DNA of 38,270 nt from a bacterium (GTDB taxonomy: Bacteria > Patescibacteriota > Microgenomatia > Levybacterales > UBA12049): the NCBI GenBank assembly GCA_021824155.1, contig JAKALN010000005.1, forward strand, positions 1 through 38,270. Direction: 5' to 3'. Below, piece by piece: positions 11,072-20,497 of this stretch (the first letter of the stretch is position 1; each line of letters begins with the position of its first letter). The translations under genes were made by a program, and so were the position numbers. The notes under the pieces were generated by a model. It ran no database searches and was not told where the DNA came from. It saw only the letters and a list, made by a program, of their open reading frames with translations.

Positions 11072-12136
11072 ATGATTAAGTCCGTCACTCTCCAAAACTT
11101 CCGAAGTTACAGGAAACAAGAATTTAATTTCGATAAAAAAACAACGGTCATCATTGGTCCGAATACCTCCGGTAAAACAAATCTTATTGAGGCTATTTTT
11201 CTTCTTGCTGTTGGTAAAAGCTTTAGGACCGAAAAAGATATGCAAATGATCTCGTTTAGGGAAGAATTGGGAAGAGTAAAAGGAAAAACCGAAGATAACG
11301 AACTCGAAATAATAATAACAAACGGTCAGTTTAATGGGAAAATTTCTCAATTTAAAAAATTTCTGGTAAACGGAGTTGCTAAAAGACGGGTAGATTTTAT
11401 CGAAAATTTTACGGCAGTTCTGTTTTCTCCTGAAGACTTGGATATTATCGTAGATTCCCCGTCTTTAAGAAGAAAATTTATGGACAATATATTAGAACAG
11501 GTTGACAGGGAATACAGGCTTGCTAGTATTTCATACTCGAAAGCTTTAAGACAAAGGAATGCCCTTTTGGAAAACACAAGAGAAACGGGCATAAAAAATG
11601 AAAAACAATTTGAATATTGGGATGGTTTAGTTATAGGAAACGGTGAGATTATTACTGGAAAGAGGGAAGAATTCATAGAATTTCTCAATAACGAAACAAA
11701 AGACATATTCGATTTTGTTGCATTTTATGATAAGAGCGTAATTTCAAAGCAAAGACTTTTGCAATATAAAGAGGCAGAAGTTGCCTCGGCAGTTACGCTT
11801 GTAGGTCCGCACAGAGATGATTTTTCGGTCTCCATGTTTAATAATACAAGACAAGATACTCATGATGTTAAATTTTTCGGTTCCCGTGGACAGCAGAGGC
11901 TTGTAATACTGCAGCTTAAAATGCTGGAGCTTTTATACATAGAAAAAAAACTTGGGAAAAGGCCTGTTCTTCTTTTGGACGATATATTTTCAGAGCTTGA
12001 TGAAGGGCATATAGAACTTATTCTGGAAATGCTGGACCTTCAGCAGACAATAATAACAACAACGCACAAGGAATTTATTCCGCAAAGTGTATTAAAAAAT
12101 ACTCAGGTGATAAAATTTAGCAAGGAGGATAAATAA
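11072..12136 (+). CDS. recF: DNA replication/repair protein RecF
   Basis: SVTLQNFRSYRKQEFNF, IGPNTSGKTNLIEAI, GSRGQQRLVILQLK, LLLDDIFSELDE. Confidence 0.95.
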   Translation: MIKSVTLQNFRSYRKQEFNFDKKTTVIIGPNTSGKTNLIEAIFLLAVGKSFRTEKDMQMISFREELGRVKGKTEDNELEIIITNGQFNGKISQFKKFLVNGVAKRRVDFIENFTAVLFSPEDLDIIVDSPSLRRKFMDNILEQVDREYRLASISYSKALRQRNALLENTRETGIKNEKQFEYWDGLVIGNGEIITGKREEFIEFLNNETKDIFDFVAFYDKSVISKQRLLQYKEAEVASAVTLVGPHRDDFSVSMFNNTRQDTHDVKFFGSRGQQRLVILQLKMLELLYIEKKLGKRPVLLLDDIFSELDEGHIELILEMLDLQQTIITTTHKEFIPQSVLKNTQVIKFSKEDK

Positions 12137-12999
12137 TGGAGGCGTTTAATATTATAGATTTAAAAAAACTTTATGTTCCAAAACCTTTTTCTCATAAGGG
12201 GGATAACGGGAAGTTGATGATTGTCGGAGGCTCTGTTCTTTTTCATGCTGCATCTCTCTGGGCATTGAAAATTGCGTCAAGAATTGTTGATATGGTGTTT
12301 TACTCTTCTGTAGATTCGAATAATGAAATTGTTCAAAAAGAAAAAGAGGAATTCAGGGAAGGAATAATAGTCCCAAGAGATAAAATTGGGCATTATATGG
12401 AGGAGGCTGATGCAATTTTAATAGGTCCCGGACTTCCAAGGGAAGACGGAATTGAAAAAGGTGATGAGGATACAAAAGAGCTTACGGAAAAATTTCTCAA
12501 AGCTTATCCTAATAAAAAATGGGTAGTTGACGGAGGTTCGTTGCAGGTTATAAATCCTGAAATTTTACCGACAAGCTCAATTATTACTCCGCATCATAAA
12601 GAATTTGAAGTTCTAAAGTCTAGAATTCAGAATTCAGAATTCAGAATTAAAATTCAAAATTCAAAAACCGAAGAACAAGTAAAAATGTTTGCTAACGAGT
12701 TCCATTGCGTTGTTCTTTTGAAAGGGGAAGTCGATATTGTTTCGGACGGAAAATTAACAGTTATGGTCCATGGGGGAAACGCCGGAATGACAAAAGGGGG
12801 GACAGGAGATGTTTTGGCAGGCCTCGTTTCTTCTTTATATTGCAAAAACGATGCATTTATTTCCGCTTGCGCCGCTTCTTATATAAATAAAAAGGCGGGA
12901 GAAAGTCTTTTTGAAAAAGTCGGATATTATTTTAACTCTTCCGATTTGGTTGAGGAAATTCCTGTTATAATGAAAAACCTTATATTAAAGGAGAAATAA
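12136..12999 (+). CDS. nnrD: ADP/ATP-dependent NAD(P)H-hydrate dehydratase
   Basis: KGDNGKLMIVGGS, ILIGPGL, VVDGGSL, GGTGDVLAGLVSSL. Confidence 0.88.
   Translation: MEAFNIIDLKKLYVPKPFSHKGDNGKLMIVGGSVLFHAASLWALKIASRIVDMVFYSSVDSNNEIVQKEKEEFREGIIVPRDKIGHYMEEADAILIGPGLPREDGIEKGDEDTKELTEKFLKAYPNKKWVVDGGSLQVINPEILPTSSIITPHHKEFEVLKSRIQNSEFRIKIQNSKTEEQVKMFANEFHCVVLLKGEVDIVSDGKLTVMVHGGNAGMTKGGTGDVLAGLVSSLYCKNDAFISACAASYINKKAGESLFEKVGYYFNSSDLVEEIPVIMKNLILKEK
12620..12666 (+). repeat. heptad repeat (AGAATTC-type) in-frame in nnrD
   Basis: cTAGAATTCAGAATTCAGAATTCAGAATTAAAATTCAAAATTCAAAA; encodes RIQNSEFRIKIQNSK. Confidence 0.85.
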
Positions 13000-13003
13000 A
13001 GAA

Positions 13004-13198
13004 ATGATAAGCAAAGGAGAAGGTGAGCCTCAAAGGAAATATCCGCCGGGTACAGAGATAGAGACAGATGAACACGGGAGAAAGATAGTTCATTTACCTC
13101 AAATTGGAAGGGTAAGGTTAGGTATTGGTGATAGGAATTTAAGAGGAACAGGACTCACCAAAGGACAAAAATATATTCGAAAAGACGGTCATGATTAG
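13004..13198 (+). CDS. small hypothetical protein
   Basis: ORF directly after nnrD; hydrophilic, no recognised domain. Confidence 0.5.
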   Translation: MISKGEGEPQRKYPPGTEIETDEHGRKIVHLPQIGRVRLGIGDRNLRGTGLTKGQKYIRKDGHD

Positions 13199-13491
13199 CT
13201 TTCTACTTTGTCTAAAATTCTAGAAAGCTGGTAGGTGATAAACACTGCCAATATAGTTACCACTAAAGCATATACAAATAAGGAAATTATTCCGCTGTTT
13301 GCCGGTAGGAATTTTTTTACATAAGAATTAACAAATTCCTGGATTAAACTGTTCCAGGCTAAAGCTGCAACTAAACCAAATCCGCTTGTTGCAAGCGTCA
13401 GCATTTGCTTAATAAGTTCGGTATGGAGCTTTTTTTCTTTTTTAGTTTCTTTTTTTCGGGAATTGTTAGGCATATATTTGGTATAATACAC
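13195..13491 (-). CDS. small two-TM membrane protein (DUF5654-like)
   Basis: FGLVAALAWNSLIQEFVNSYVKK...ISLFVYALVVTILAVFITYQLSRI. Confidence 0.65.
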   Translation of the reverse strand: MYYTKYMPNNSRKKETKKEKKLHTELIKQMLTLATSGFGLVAALAWNSLIQEFVNSYVKKFLPANSGIISLFVYALVVTILAVFITYQLSRILDKVES

Positions 13492-13518
13492 CTAATAATT
13501 TAAATTTTCAATTTTAAG

Positions 13519-14562
13519 ATGTTTGAGCCTAAATATACAATCACAAACAAAATTCTCAAAAATATTGGGAGCGTAGAAGCCTCAAAAGAAATAATAGATA
13601 ATGCTCCTCTTCTGCCTTATTACGAAAGAGAGTTCCAAAAAGATGCAATTGTACGCTCTGTTCATTACGGAACCCACATAGAAGGAAATGAATTGAACCT
13701 TTCCCAGGCAGAAAGAGTGCTTGACGGCCAGGAGGTCCCGGCAAGAGAAAGAGATATCCAGGAGGTAATAAATTACAGAAAGGTAATGGAGTTCATAGGC
13801 CATCTGGGCGGAGAAGAAAAGTTAAAAATCAGCGAGCAGTTAATCAAGGAAATACACAAGCTTACCGTAGAAAAAATTTTAGAACCCGATAAATGCGGAG
13901 TTTTCAGAAAAACGCAGGTTGTTGTTAAAAACAGCCTCACCGGAGAAGTTTCTTTTAAACCCCCTATGGCAGTTGCCGTCCCTTTTCAAATTAAAGAATT
14001 ACTTCTTTTTGTTAATAATTCTTCGGATATGCATCCCGTCCTAAAAAGCGGGGTTTTTCATTACGAGCTTGTAAGAATCCATCCGTATGTTGACGGAAAC
14101 GGAAGGGTTGCAAGAGCTTTATCGACCCTGATTTTATTTATGGAAGGATATGATATACGAAGATTTTTTTCATTGGAAGAATATTTCGATTCGGATGCAG
14201 GAGCATATTACGATGCCCTGCAAAGTGTTTCAAGAAGAGAAGGGGATTTAACGATATGGCTTGAATATTTTTCCTTAGGTCTTTCCATAGAACTTTCAAA
14301 AATAAGGGAAAAGGTCGAAAATATATCAATAGACGCAAAGTTAAAAGAAAAATTAGGAGGAAAACCCTTACTTCTTTCAAACAGGCAGCTTAAGATTATT
14401 GAATATATACAAAAGGCCGGTTATCTTCAAAACCAGGCTTTCGGGCAGCTTTTTCCAATGGTCTCCGAGGACACAATTTTAAACGAATTAAAATCTTTGG
14501 TGAAATCAGGGATAATAAAGAAACACGGAGTAACAAAAGGCGCAAAATATATAATGACATAA
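13519..14562 (+). CDS. Fic/DOC family protein (predicted AMPylase)
   Basis: HPYVDGNGRVARAL Fic motif; THIEGN helix; C-terminal winged-helix-like region. Confidence 0.92.
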   Translation: MFEPKYTITNKILKNIGSVEASKEIIDNAPLLPYYEREFQKDAIVRSVHYGTHIEGNELNLSQAERVLDGQEVPARERDIQEVINYRKVMEFIGHLGGEEKLKISEQLIKEIHKLTVEKILEPDKCGVFRKTQVVVKNSLTGEVSFKPPMAVAVPFQIKELLLFVNNSSDMHPVLKSGVFHYELVRIHPYVDGNGRVARALSTLILFMEGYDIRRFFSLEEYFDSDAGAYYDALQSVSRREGDLTIWLEYFSLGLSIELSKIREKVENISIDAKLKEKLGGKPLLLSNRQLKIIEYIQKAGYLQNQAFGQLFPMVSEDTILNELKSLVKSGIIKKHGVTKGAKYIMT

Positions 14563-14563
14563 T

Positions 14564-16312
14564 ATGAAATTTTCGGAACTAACAAATTATTTTGAAAAAC
14601 TGGAAGAAACAGCTTCAAGGCTTTCTTTAATTGAAATTCTTTCGGAGCTTTTTAAAAAAACCCCCGAGAATGAAATAGATAAAATTGTTTATCTTACCCA
14701 GGGTAGATTAGCTCCTTTTTTTGTTCCCTTGGAAATAGGAATGGCAGAAAAAACTGTTGCCGTATCGATTGCAAACGCATATGGTTTAACAAGAGAAGAT
14801 GTTATAAAGAGCTATAACAATCTGGGAGATATGGGTTTAGCTGCTTTTGAATTGAGTCAAAAACGAAATCAAACAATGAGAAAACGCTTGGAAGAAAACC
14901 TTACGGTTGATGAAGTTTTTATAACCTTAAATGCGATCGCTAATATGAAGGGCCAAGGGACAGTAGAAAAAAGGCAAAAACTATTATCAGAACTTCTTGA
15001 GAAGATGGATCCAGTATCAGCAAAACACTTTGTAAGAATTCCTCTTGGAAATACAAGACTTGGGATAGGAGACCCAACGGTTTTAGACGCATTGGCAACG
15101 GCAAAGCTCGGAGATAGGTCAAAAAGAAAACTTTTGGAGGAGGCATACAACCGAACTTCGGATTTGGGGCTTATTGCTAAAACTCTTTGGAGATATGGAT
15201 TGGTTGAAGTCGAAAAATTACCGGTTATGGTTGGTCATCCAATACGGTCCGAATTATGCGAGAGGCTGCCTAACCCGGAAAAGATAATTGAAAAAATGGA
15301 AGAAGTTGATGTGCAGTATAAATATGATGGTTTTAGGGTGCAAATTCATAAAAACAAAGACGATATCAGAATGTTTTCCAGAAACCTGGAAGAAATGACC
15401 CATATGTTCCCCGAGCTTACCAAAGCTGCAAGAAAACAAATAAAGGCTGATTCGGTAATCCTTGATTCGGAGGCATTGGCCTATAATCCCGAATCGGAGG
15501 AATTTTTACCTTTCCAAGAAACTACTAAAAGAAGAAGAAAACACGGTATTGAGGAAATGGCAGGAAAACTCCCCCTTAAAGCTTTTGTTTTTGACATCCT
15601 TTACAAAAACGGAAAACAGCTTTTAGACGAACCGCTTAAAAAAAGAATGGAAATTTTAAAAGAAACTTTACCGGAAGACGACATTCTTATCCGAACTAAA
15701 AATCAGACAATAAAGGACCCGAAAACCTTAGGAGTTTTACTCGATGATGCTATTTCAAAAGGTTTAGAAGGATTAGTTGTAAAACGCCTTGAAAGCCCCT
15801 ACGTTGCCGGCGGACGAAATTTTAACTGGGTTAAGCTAAAAAGGCATTCATCGGGAGAATTAAACGATACAATTGACTGTGTTATTTTAGGTTATATTAC
15901 AGGAAAAGGTAAAAGAGCCGCATTTGGGGCAGGGGCATTGCTTGTAGGGATTTATGATGATAAAAATGATGAGTTTGTAACTGTTTCAAAAATCGGAACA
16001 GGACTTACAGACGAAGAATGGAGAGAGGTGCATAAAAGAGCGGATAAGATAAAACTTAGCCATAAGCCTCCAAGAATCAATTCTCTCATTATTCCTTCCG
16101 AATGGATAAGGCCGGAAATTGTAATTGAAGTTTTAGCAGATGAAATTACGCGTTCGCCCATTCATACGGCCGGGAAAGAGGGAAACGAGCCGGGTTATGC
16201 TTTAAGATTCCCGCGTTTAGTGTCATTTAGAAATGCGGATAAAAAAGCAGAGGATTCAACAACGGTAAAAGAGCTAATAGAGATGTATCAACAGCAGGGG
16301 AAGAAAGATTAA
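14564..16312 (+). CDS. ATP-dependent DNA ligase, archaeal/eukaryal type I
   Basis: Adenylation motif VQYKYDGFRVQIHK, DSEALAYNP, EGLVVKRLESPYVAGGRNFNWVKLKR, IEVLADEITRSPIHTAG. Confidence 0.95.
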   Translation: MKFSELTNYFEKLEETASRLSLIEILSELFKKTPENEIDKIVYLTQGRLAPFFVPLEIGMAEKTVAVSIANAYGLTREDVIKSYNNLGDMGLAAFELSQKRNQTMRKRLEENLTVDEVFITLNAIANMKGQGTVEKRQKLLSELLEKMDPVSAKHFVRIPLGNTRLGIGDPTVLDALATAKLGDRSKRKLLEEAYNRTSDLGLIAKTLWRYGLVEVEKLPVMVGHPIRSELCERLPNPEKIIEKMEEVDVQYKYDGFRVQIHKNKDDIRMFSRNLEEMTHMFPELTKAARKQIKADSVILDSEALAYNPESEEFLPFQETTKRRRKHGIEEMAGKLPLKAFVFDILYKNGKQLLDEPLKKRMEILKETLPEDDILIRTKNQTIKDPKTLGVLLDDAISKGLEGLVVKRLESPYVAGGRNFNWVKLKRHSSGELNDTIDCVILGYITGKGKRAAFGAGALLVGIYDDKNDEFVTVSKIGTGLTDEEWREVHKRADKIKLSHKPPRINSLIIPSEWIRPEIVIEVLADEITRSPIHTAGKEGNEPGYALRFPRLVSFRNADKKAEDSTTVKELIEMYQQQGKKD

Positions 16313-16656
16313 CCCATTTGAGTAATAAATTTAAGCGCTTTGATTATTGCTTGTTTTCTTCTTTCTCCCGGTTCCGGAATTCTTATTTTTTGAAGCTCTT
16401 CTTCCGATTTAAAGTCAAAAATAGTAATCCCATTTTCTATGCTCCAAGTTCCAACAACAGTGTTTACAGGTTTTTCCGCAGTTAACTCTCCGGGAACAGT
16501 CATTGCTATTTGGGAAATTTCCGAAGGTGTCAGGCGTATTGGGGTGGGAGCAGGATCTATCCTTTCCCTCGCAGGGAAATTTATTCCGAGATATGCTTCA
16601 GCCCTTGATAACGCCATTAATACAATTATTATCCCAATTAGGAGTTTTTTTCGCAA
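16309..16656 (-). CDS. small secreted/anchored hypothetical protein
   Basis: N-terminal hydrophobic signal segment MRKKLLIGIIIVLMALSRAEA; tail-to-tail overlap with the ligase gene. Confidence 0.55.
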   Translation of the reverse strand: MRKKLLIGIIIVLMALSRAEAYLGINFPARERIDPAPTPIRLTPSEISQIAMTVPGELTAEKPVNTVVGTWSIENGITIFDFKSEEELQKIRIPEPGERRKQAIIKALKFITQMG

Positions 16657-16691
16657 CTGTTAATTTTGTGCTAAAATGGCTCTAGTTCTGT

Positions 16692-18056
16692 ATGGATTAC
16701 ATAGCCGATCTTCATCTTCACTCCAAATACTCAAGGGCAGTTTCCAGGGATATGGTCTTACCAATAATGGCATTATGGGCAAAGAAAAAAGGATTAAATA
16801 TTTTATCAACAGGAGATTGGACCCATCCTTTGTGGTTTAGGGAAATAAAACAGCAACTAAAGGAGGAAGGAAGAGGATTATTTAAACTTAAAACTGAAGA
16901 AAAAAATACAAATCCTTTACTTTTTCTTCTTTCCGTGGAAATTGCGAGTATTTACTCTCAGGGAGGAAGGACACATAGAATTCATAATCTGGTTTTCTCT
17001 CCAAGTTTTGAAACATCGGATAAAATAAATAAAGAGCTTATAAAAAGGGGAGCAAATTTAAACTCGGACGGAAGACCGATGCTGGGGCTTTCTTCAATAC
17101 AGCTTTTAGAACTAATAAAGTCCGTTGACGAAGAAGCACTTTTAATTCCCTGTCATATTTGGACGCCCTGGTTTTCTTTGTATGGCTCGAATTCAGGATT
17201 TGATTCAATAGAGGAAGCATTTGGAAAATATGCTGACGATATTTATGCTGTTGAAACAGGACTTTCAAGCGACCCCTTTATGAATTGGCAGATAAAAGAG
17301 CTTGAAACTCGTTCAATTGTTTCTTTTTCGGACGCACATTCTCCAATGAAAATGGGAAGGGAAGCGACTGTATTTGTGCCCAAAAATGATCTTCCGGCCG
17401 GAGGATCAAACAAGAAAATAACCTACAAAGATATAGTGTCTGCCATAAAGAAAGAAAAAGGGGCAAAGTACAGAATTGGATATACGCTTGAATTCTATCC
17501 GGAAGAAGGAAAATACCATTATAACGGACACAGAAACTGCCAAATAGTGCAGACTCCTAAGGAGACAAAAGAAAAAGGAAGCATTTGCCCCGCTTGCCAC
17601 AGACCCTTAACAGTTGGTGTTATGCATAGGGTTGAGGAGCTTGCCAAAAGTTCCGACTGGTTTGGGAATGAAACAGTAAAATCAAACTCTAACGGAGTTA
17701 AATGGATTTTGGATTCAAATGGAAAACATCCTCCCTTTGTAAAACTTGTACAGCTTATACAAATTATTGCCGAGAGCCAGAGTTTGGCGGTAACAAATGT
17801 AAAAGTTATGGAAACATATAACAGGCTTTGTGACAAGTTTGGCTCCGAGCTTGAGGTGCTTCTTAAGGTTCCTGTTGAGGCTTTAGAGAAAGAAGCGGGG
17901 GAAAGACTCTCGGAAGGTATAGCAAAAGTAAGAAAAGGAGATATTGTTATTCTCCCCGGTTTTGACGGACAGTATGGAATTGTAAAAATATGGGAAGATA
18001 AAAAAGTATCTGAGAAGCAAATTAATCTTGTAAGTCAGCTCGGTATTGATTTTTAG
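16692..18056 (+). CDS. PHP-domain nuclease, EndoQ (deaminated-base endonuclease)-like
   Basis: YIADLHLHSKYSRAVSRDM, STGDWTHPLWF, SFSDAHSP, C-x2-C region ICPACHRPLTVGVMHRVEELA. Confidence 0.85.
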   Translation: MDYIADLHLHSKYSRAVSRDMVLPIMALWAKKKGLNILSTGDWTHPLWFREIKQQLKEEGRGLFKLKTEEKNTNPLLFLLSVEIASIYSQGGRTHRIHNLVFSPSFETSDKINKELIKRGANLNSDGRPMLGLSSIQLLELIKSVDEEALLIPCHIWTPWFSLYGSNSGFDSIEEAFGKYADDIYAVETGLSSDPFMNWQIKELETRSIVSFSDAHSPMKMGREATVFVPKNDLPAGGSNKKITYKDIVSAIKKEKGAKYRIGYTLEFYPEEGKYHYNGHRNCQIVQTPKETKEKGSICPACHRPLTVGVMHRVEELAKSSDWFGNETVKSNSNGVKWILDSNGKHPPFVKLVQLIQIIAESQSLAVTNVKVMETYNRLCDKFGSELEVLLKVPVEALEKEAGERLSEGIAKVRKGDIVILPGFDGQYGIVKIWEDKKVSEKQINLVSQLGIDF

Positions 18057-18122
18057 GTTAATTTAAGATAATGTTAAGTTAGTCCCTCGTATATTAAACT
18101 GAGGGCGAAGGGAGGTGAAAAT

Positions 18123-18563
18123 ATGGCAGAAGCAAAACAAAAAGCTTTCATGGCCACATTAGAGGAGACATTTGCAAAACTTCCTCCTCTCTCGCCTAGT
18201 GTCCGCGAAGTTATAGTAACAATCACTCCTTGGCTCGCATTAATTTTCGGAGTTTTAGGAGTTTTAGCATCATTATCAGCTTTTGGTCTTTCCGCAGTTT
18301 TCTCGCCGGTGGTAGCGCTGGGAGGCGGAGTAGGCTTAGCAACAGGACTTATGGTAGCAGCAGTATTGGGTCTTGTTGAGAGTGCTTTGATGCTGGTTGC
18401 AACGCCAAACCTTTTTAAAAAGAAAGCGTTTGGATGGACACTTTTATTCTGGTCGGAAGTTGTTGCAGTAGTTGCAGCAGTAGTCTCCTTTTCGGTCGTG
18501 GGAGTATTGGTTTCTTTAATAGCTTTCTATTTCTTATTTCAAATTAAATCGTATTACAAATAA
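18123..18563 (+). CDS. multi-TM hypothetical protein
   Basis: Strong SD GGGAGGTG upstream; four hydrophobic helices. Confidence 0.7.
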   Translation: MAEAKQKAFMATLEETFAKLPPLSPSVREVIVTITPWLALIFGVLGVLASLSAFGLSAVFSPVVALGGGVGLATGLMVAAVLGLVESALMLVATPNLFKKKAFGWTLLFWSEVVAVVAAVVSFSVVGVLVSLIAFYFLFQIKSYYK

Positions 18564-18582
18564 GAAGTAGAGGTTTTAGTAT

Positions 18583-18618
18583 AAAGGGCTATTCCAATAA
18601 ATAGGGTAGCCCTTTTGT
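18583..18618 (+). terminator. intrinsic terminator after the 18123-18563 ORF
   Basis: AAAGGGCTA / TAGCCCTTT stem (583-591/607-615 of 18 kb) followed by T-rich tract. Confidence 0.75.
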
Positions 18619-18619
18619 T

Positions 18620-18684
18620 TTCTAATTTCTATTTTCCAGTTTCAAAATCTAACATCCAGCTTCAATTGTCTATCATCAAATAGT
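18620..18684. repeat. heptad-periodic intergenic repeat
   Basis: TTCTAAT TTCTATT TTCCAGT TTCAAAA TCTAACA TCCAGCT TCAATTG TCTATCA TCAAATA. Confidence 0.65.
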
Positions 18685-18705
18685 CAAGGTGTATAATTGT
18701 TCCAA

Positions 18706-19329
18706 ATGTTTGAAGACAGAGAAGAGGCTGCAGTAAAACTAACTAAAAAACTAAAAAAAATAGTTAGAAACAAAGATGTTGCGGTGATTGCTCTTGTTAG
18801 AGGCGGAGTTGTTTTGGGGAAAATAATTGCAGATTATTTTAATTCTTCCTTGGACATTATGGTTATAAAAAAAATAGGAGCTCCGGATAACAGTGAGCTT
18901 GCAATAGGGGCAGTAGGCCCCAAAAATACTGTTTATTGGAATAATAGGTTGTGTAATATCCTTAATATTTCAGAAGAAGAAAAATTAAAACTAAAGGAAC
19001 GCAAGGAAGTTGAAAGGATACAGCAGGAAGTCATTTTAAAACATAGCAGGGTTGACTTTAAAGAAAAAACAGTTATTCTTGTTGATGACGGTATTGCAAC
19101 CGGTGCGACGGTAATAACGGCAGCAAGGTTTTTAAGAAAAGAAAAAGTTGAAAAGGTGATTCTTGCAGTACCCGTTCTTTCTAAAGATACATTACGAAAT
19201 ATTAAGAAATACTTTGATACTGTTGTTTATTTGTTAGCTGTCGGGGATTTCTACGCAGTTGGGGAATTCTATAAAAACTTTCCTCAAGTAGAAAACGAGC
19301 AAGTTTTAAAAATTTTAGGTAAAATATAA
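18706..19329 (+). CDS. phosphoribosyltransferase-family protein
   Basis: ALVRGGVVLGKIIADYF, VILVDDGIATGATVITAAR PRPP motif. Confidence 0.88.
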   Translation: MFEDREEAAVKLTKKLKKIVRNKDVAVIALVRGGVVLGKIIADYFNSSLDIMVIKKIGAPDNSELAIGAVGPKNTVYWNNRLCNILNISEEEKLKLKERKEVERIQQEVILKHSRVDFKEKTVILVDDGIATGATVITAARFLRKEKVEKVILAVPVLSKDTLRNIKKYFDTVVYLLAVGDFYAVGEFYKNFPQVENEQVLKILGKI

Positions 19330-19331
19330 TT

Positions 19332-19955
19332 ATGAAAATAATAGTGGGTCTTGGTAATCCCGGATTAAAATACGAACGGACAAGACACAACTTAGGCTTT
19401 ATTGTCCTTGACCATTTCCTGAAAAACTTTCAGCCCGAAGGAGAAGGAGATTGGGAAGAGTCCAAAAAGTTCAAAAGTGATTTTGCCCAAATTTCTTGGC
19501 AGCCAAAAAAAGGAGTATTCGAAAAAGTTATTCTTATAAAACCACTGACTTACATGAATAACTCCGGAATGGCGGTAAAAGCGGTTAAAGATTTTTATAA
19601 AGTCCAAAACTCAGATATTTGGATTATTCATGATGACGTAGATTTAGTGTTGGGAAGCATGAAAATACGCCTTGGCGGGGCATCGGCGGGCCACAGGGGC
19701 GTTGAATCTATAATTAATGCTTTGGGTACAGACAAATTTTGGCGATTCAGGCTTGGTATAGGCCGGCCCAAGCAAAATACAAAAGAAGGTTCAAAGGCTA
19801 TATTTTTTAGGGGAGTCGACGAGTATGTATTGGGAGACATGGCAGGCCAGGATTGGAGTAAGGCAAAAGCACTTGTTAAAAAGGCAGTTAAAGCTCTGGA
19901 AACCGCGCTTGAGAAAGACTTAGAAACTGCGATGAACAGGTTTAACAGCAAATAA
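19332..19955 (+). CDS. pth: peptidyl-tRNA hydrolase
   Basis: IVGLGNPGLKYERTRHNLGF, PLTYMNNSG, IHDDVDLVLGSMKIRLGGASAGHRG. Confidence 0.95.
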   Translation: MKIIVGLGNPGLKYERTRHNLGFIVLDHFLKNFQPEGEGDWEESKKFKSDFAQISWQPKKGVFEKVILIKPLTYMNNSGMAVKAVKDFYKVQNSDIWIIHDDVDLVLGSMKIRLGGASAGHRGVESIINALGTDKFWRFRLGIGRPKQNTKEGSKAIFFRGVDEYVLGDMAGQDWSKAKALVKKAVKALETALEKDLETAMNRFNSK

Positions 19956-19958
19956 TAT

Positions 19959-20231
19959 ATGAAGTCCGTAAACCAGGTTTTAAAAAAATTTAATCCCGTA
20001 CAGGATAAATATATCTCAAGAGATTTCCAAGCTTTTGGAATTTATTTAGCGGAAGAGCTTGATGATTATAAACACAGAAGCCTTTATATTAAACTGGCTA
20101 AAACGGTTCACCGGTCAATTCTTGAGAAAGCGCTGTCTTTTGTTTCCGATTCAAACGCAGATAATAAAGGGGCACTTTTTATGTGGAAATTAAAGCAATT
20201 AAAAACTGCGGATGTAATTAAAGATAAATGA
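19959..20231 (+). CDS. small conserved hypothetical protein
   Basis: ORF in tight operon between pth and acylphosphatase. Confidence 0.55.
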   Translation: MKSVNQVLKKFNPVQDKYISRDFQAFGIYLAEELDDYKHRSLYIKLAKTVHRSILEKALSFVSDSNADNKGALFMWKLKQLKTADVIKDK

Positions 20232-20497
20232 CAGCACACGTTTTTGTTTTCGGTTTTGTACAGGGTGTAGGCTACAGGCAGTCTGTAAAAAGAAAAGCAA
20301 GGTCTCTGGGATTGACCGGATGGGTTAAAAACCTGTCCGACGGCCGCGTAGAGGTAACATTTTGCGGACCGAAAGAGAAAATAGGAGAAGCTATAGATTT
20401 TTGTAAAAAAGGACCTTTTCTGTCCGAAGTAAAACATTTGGATATAGAATGGGAAGATAAAGATTACAGTTACTCCGGATTTGATGTTACGCGTTAG
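20228..20497 (+). CDS. acyP: acylphosphatase
   Basis: VFGFVQGVGYRQSVKRKARSLGLTGWVKNLSDGRVEV. Confidence 0.93.
   Translation: MTAHVFVFGFVQGVGYRQSVKRKARSLGLTGWVKNLSDGRVEVTFCGPKEKIGEAIDFCKKGPFLSEVKHLDIEWEDKDYSYSGFDVTR

Noticed and set aside
13519-14562. Fic plus neighbours as a toxin-antitoxin module
   Set aside because: The adjacent minus-strand ORF is a two-TM membrane protein on the opposite strand, not an antitoxin; Fic carries its own helix region, so a simple standalone Fic is the better reading.
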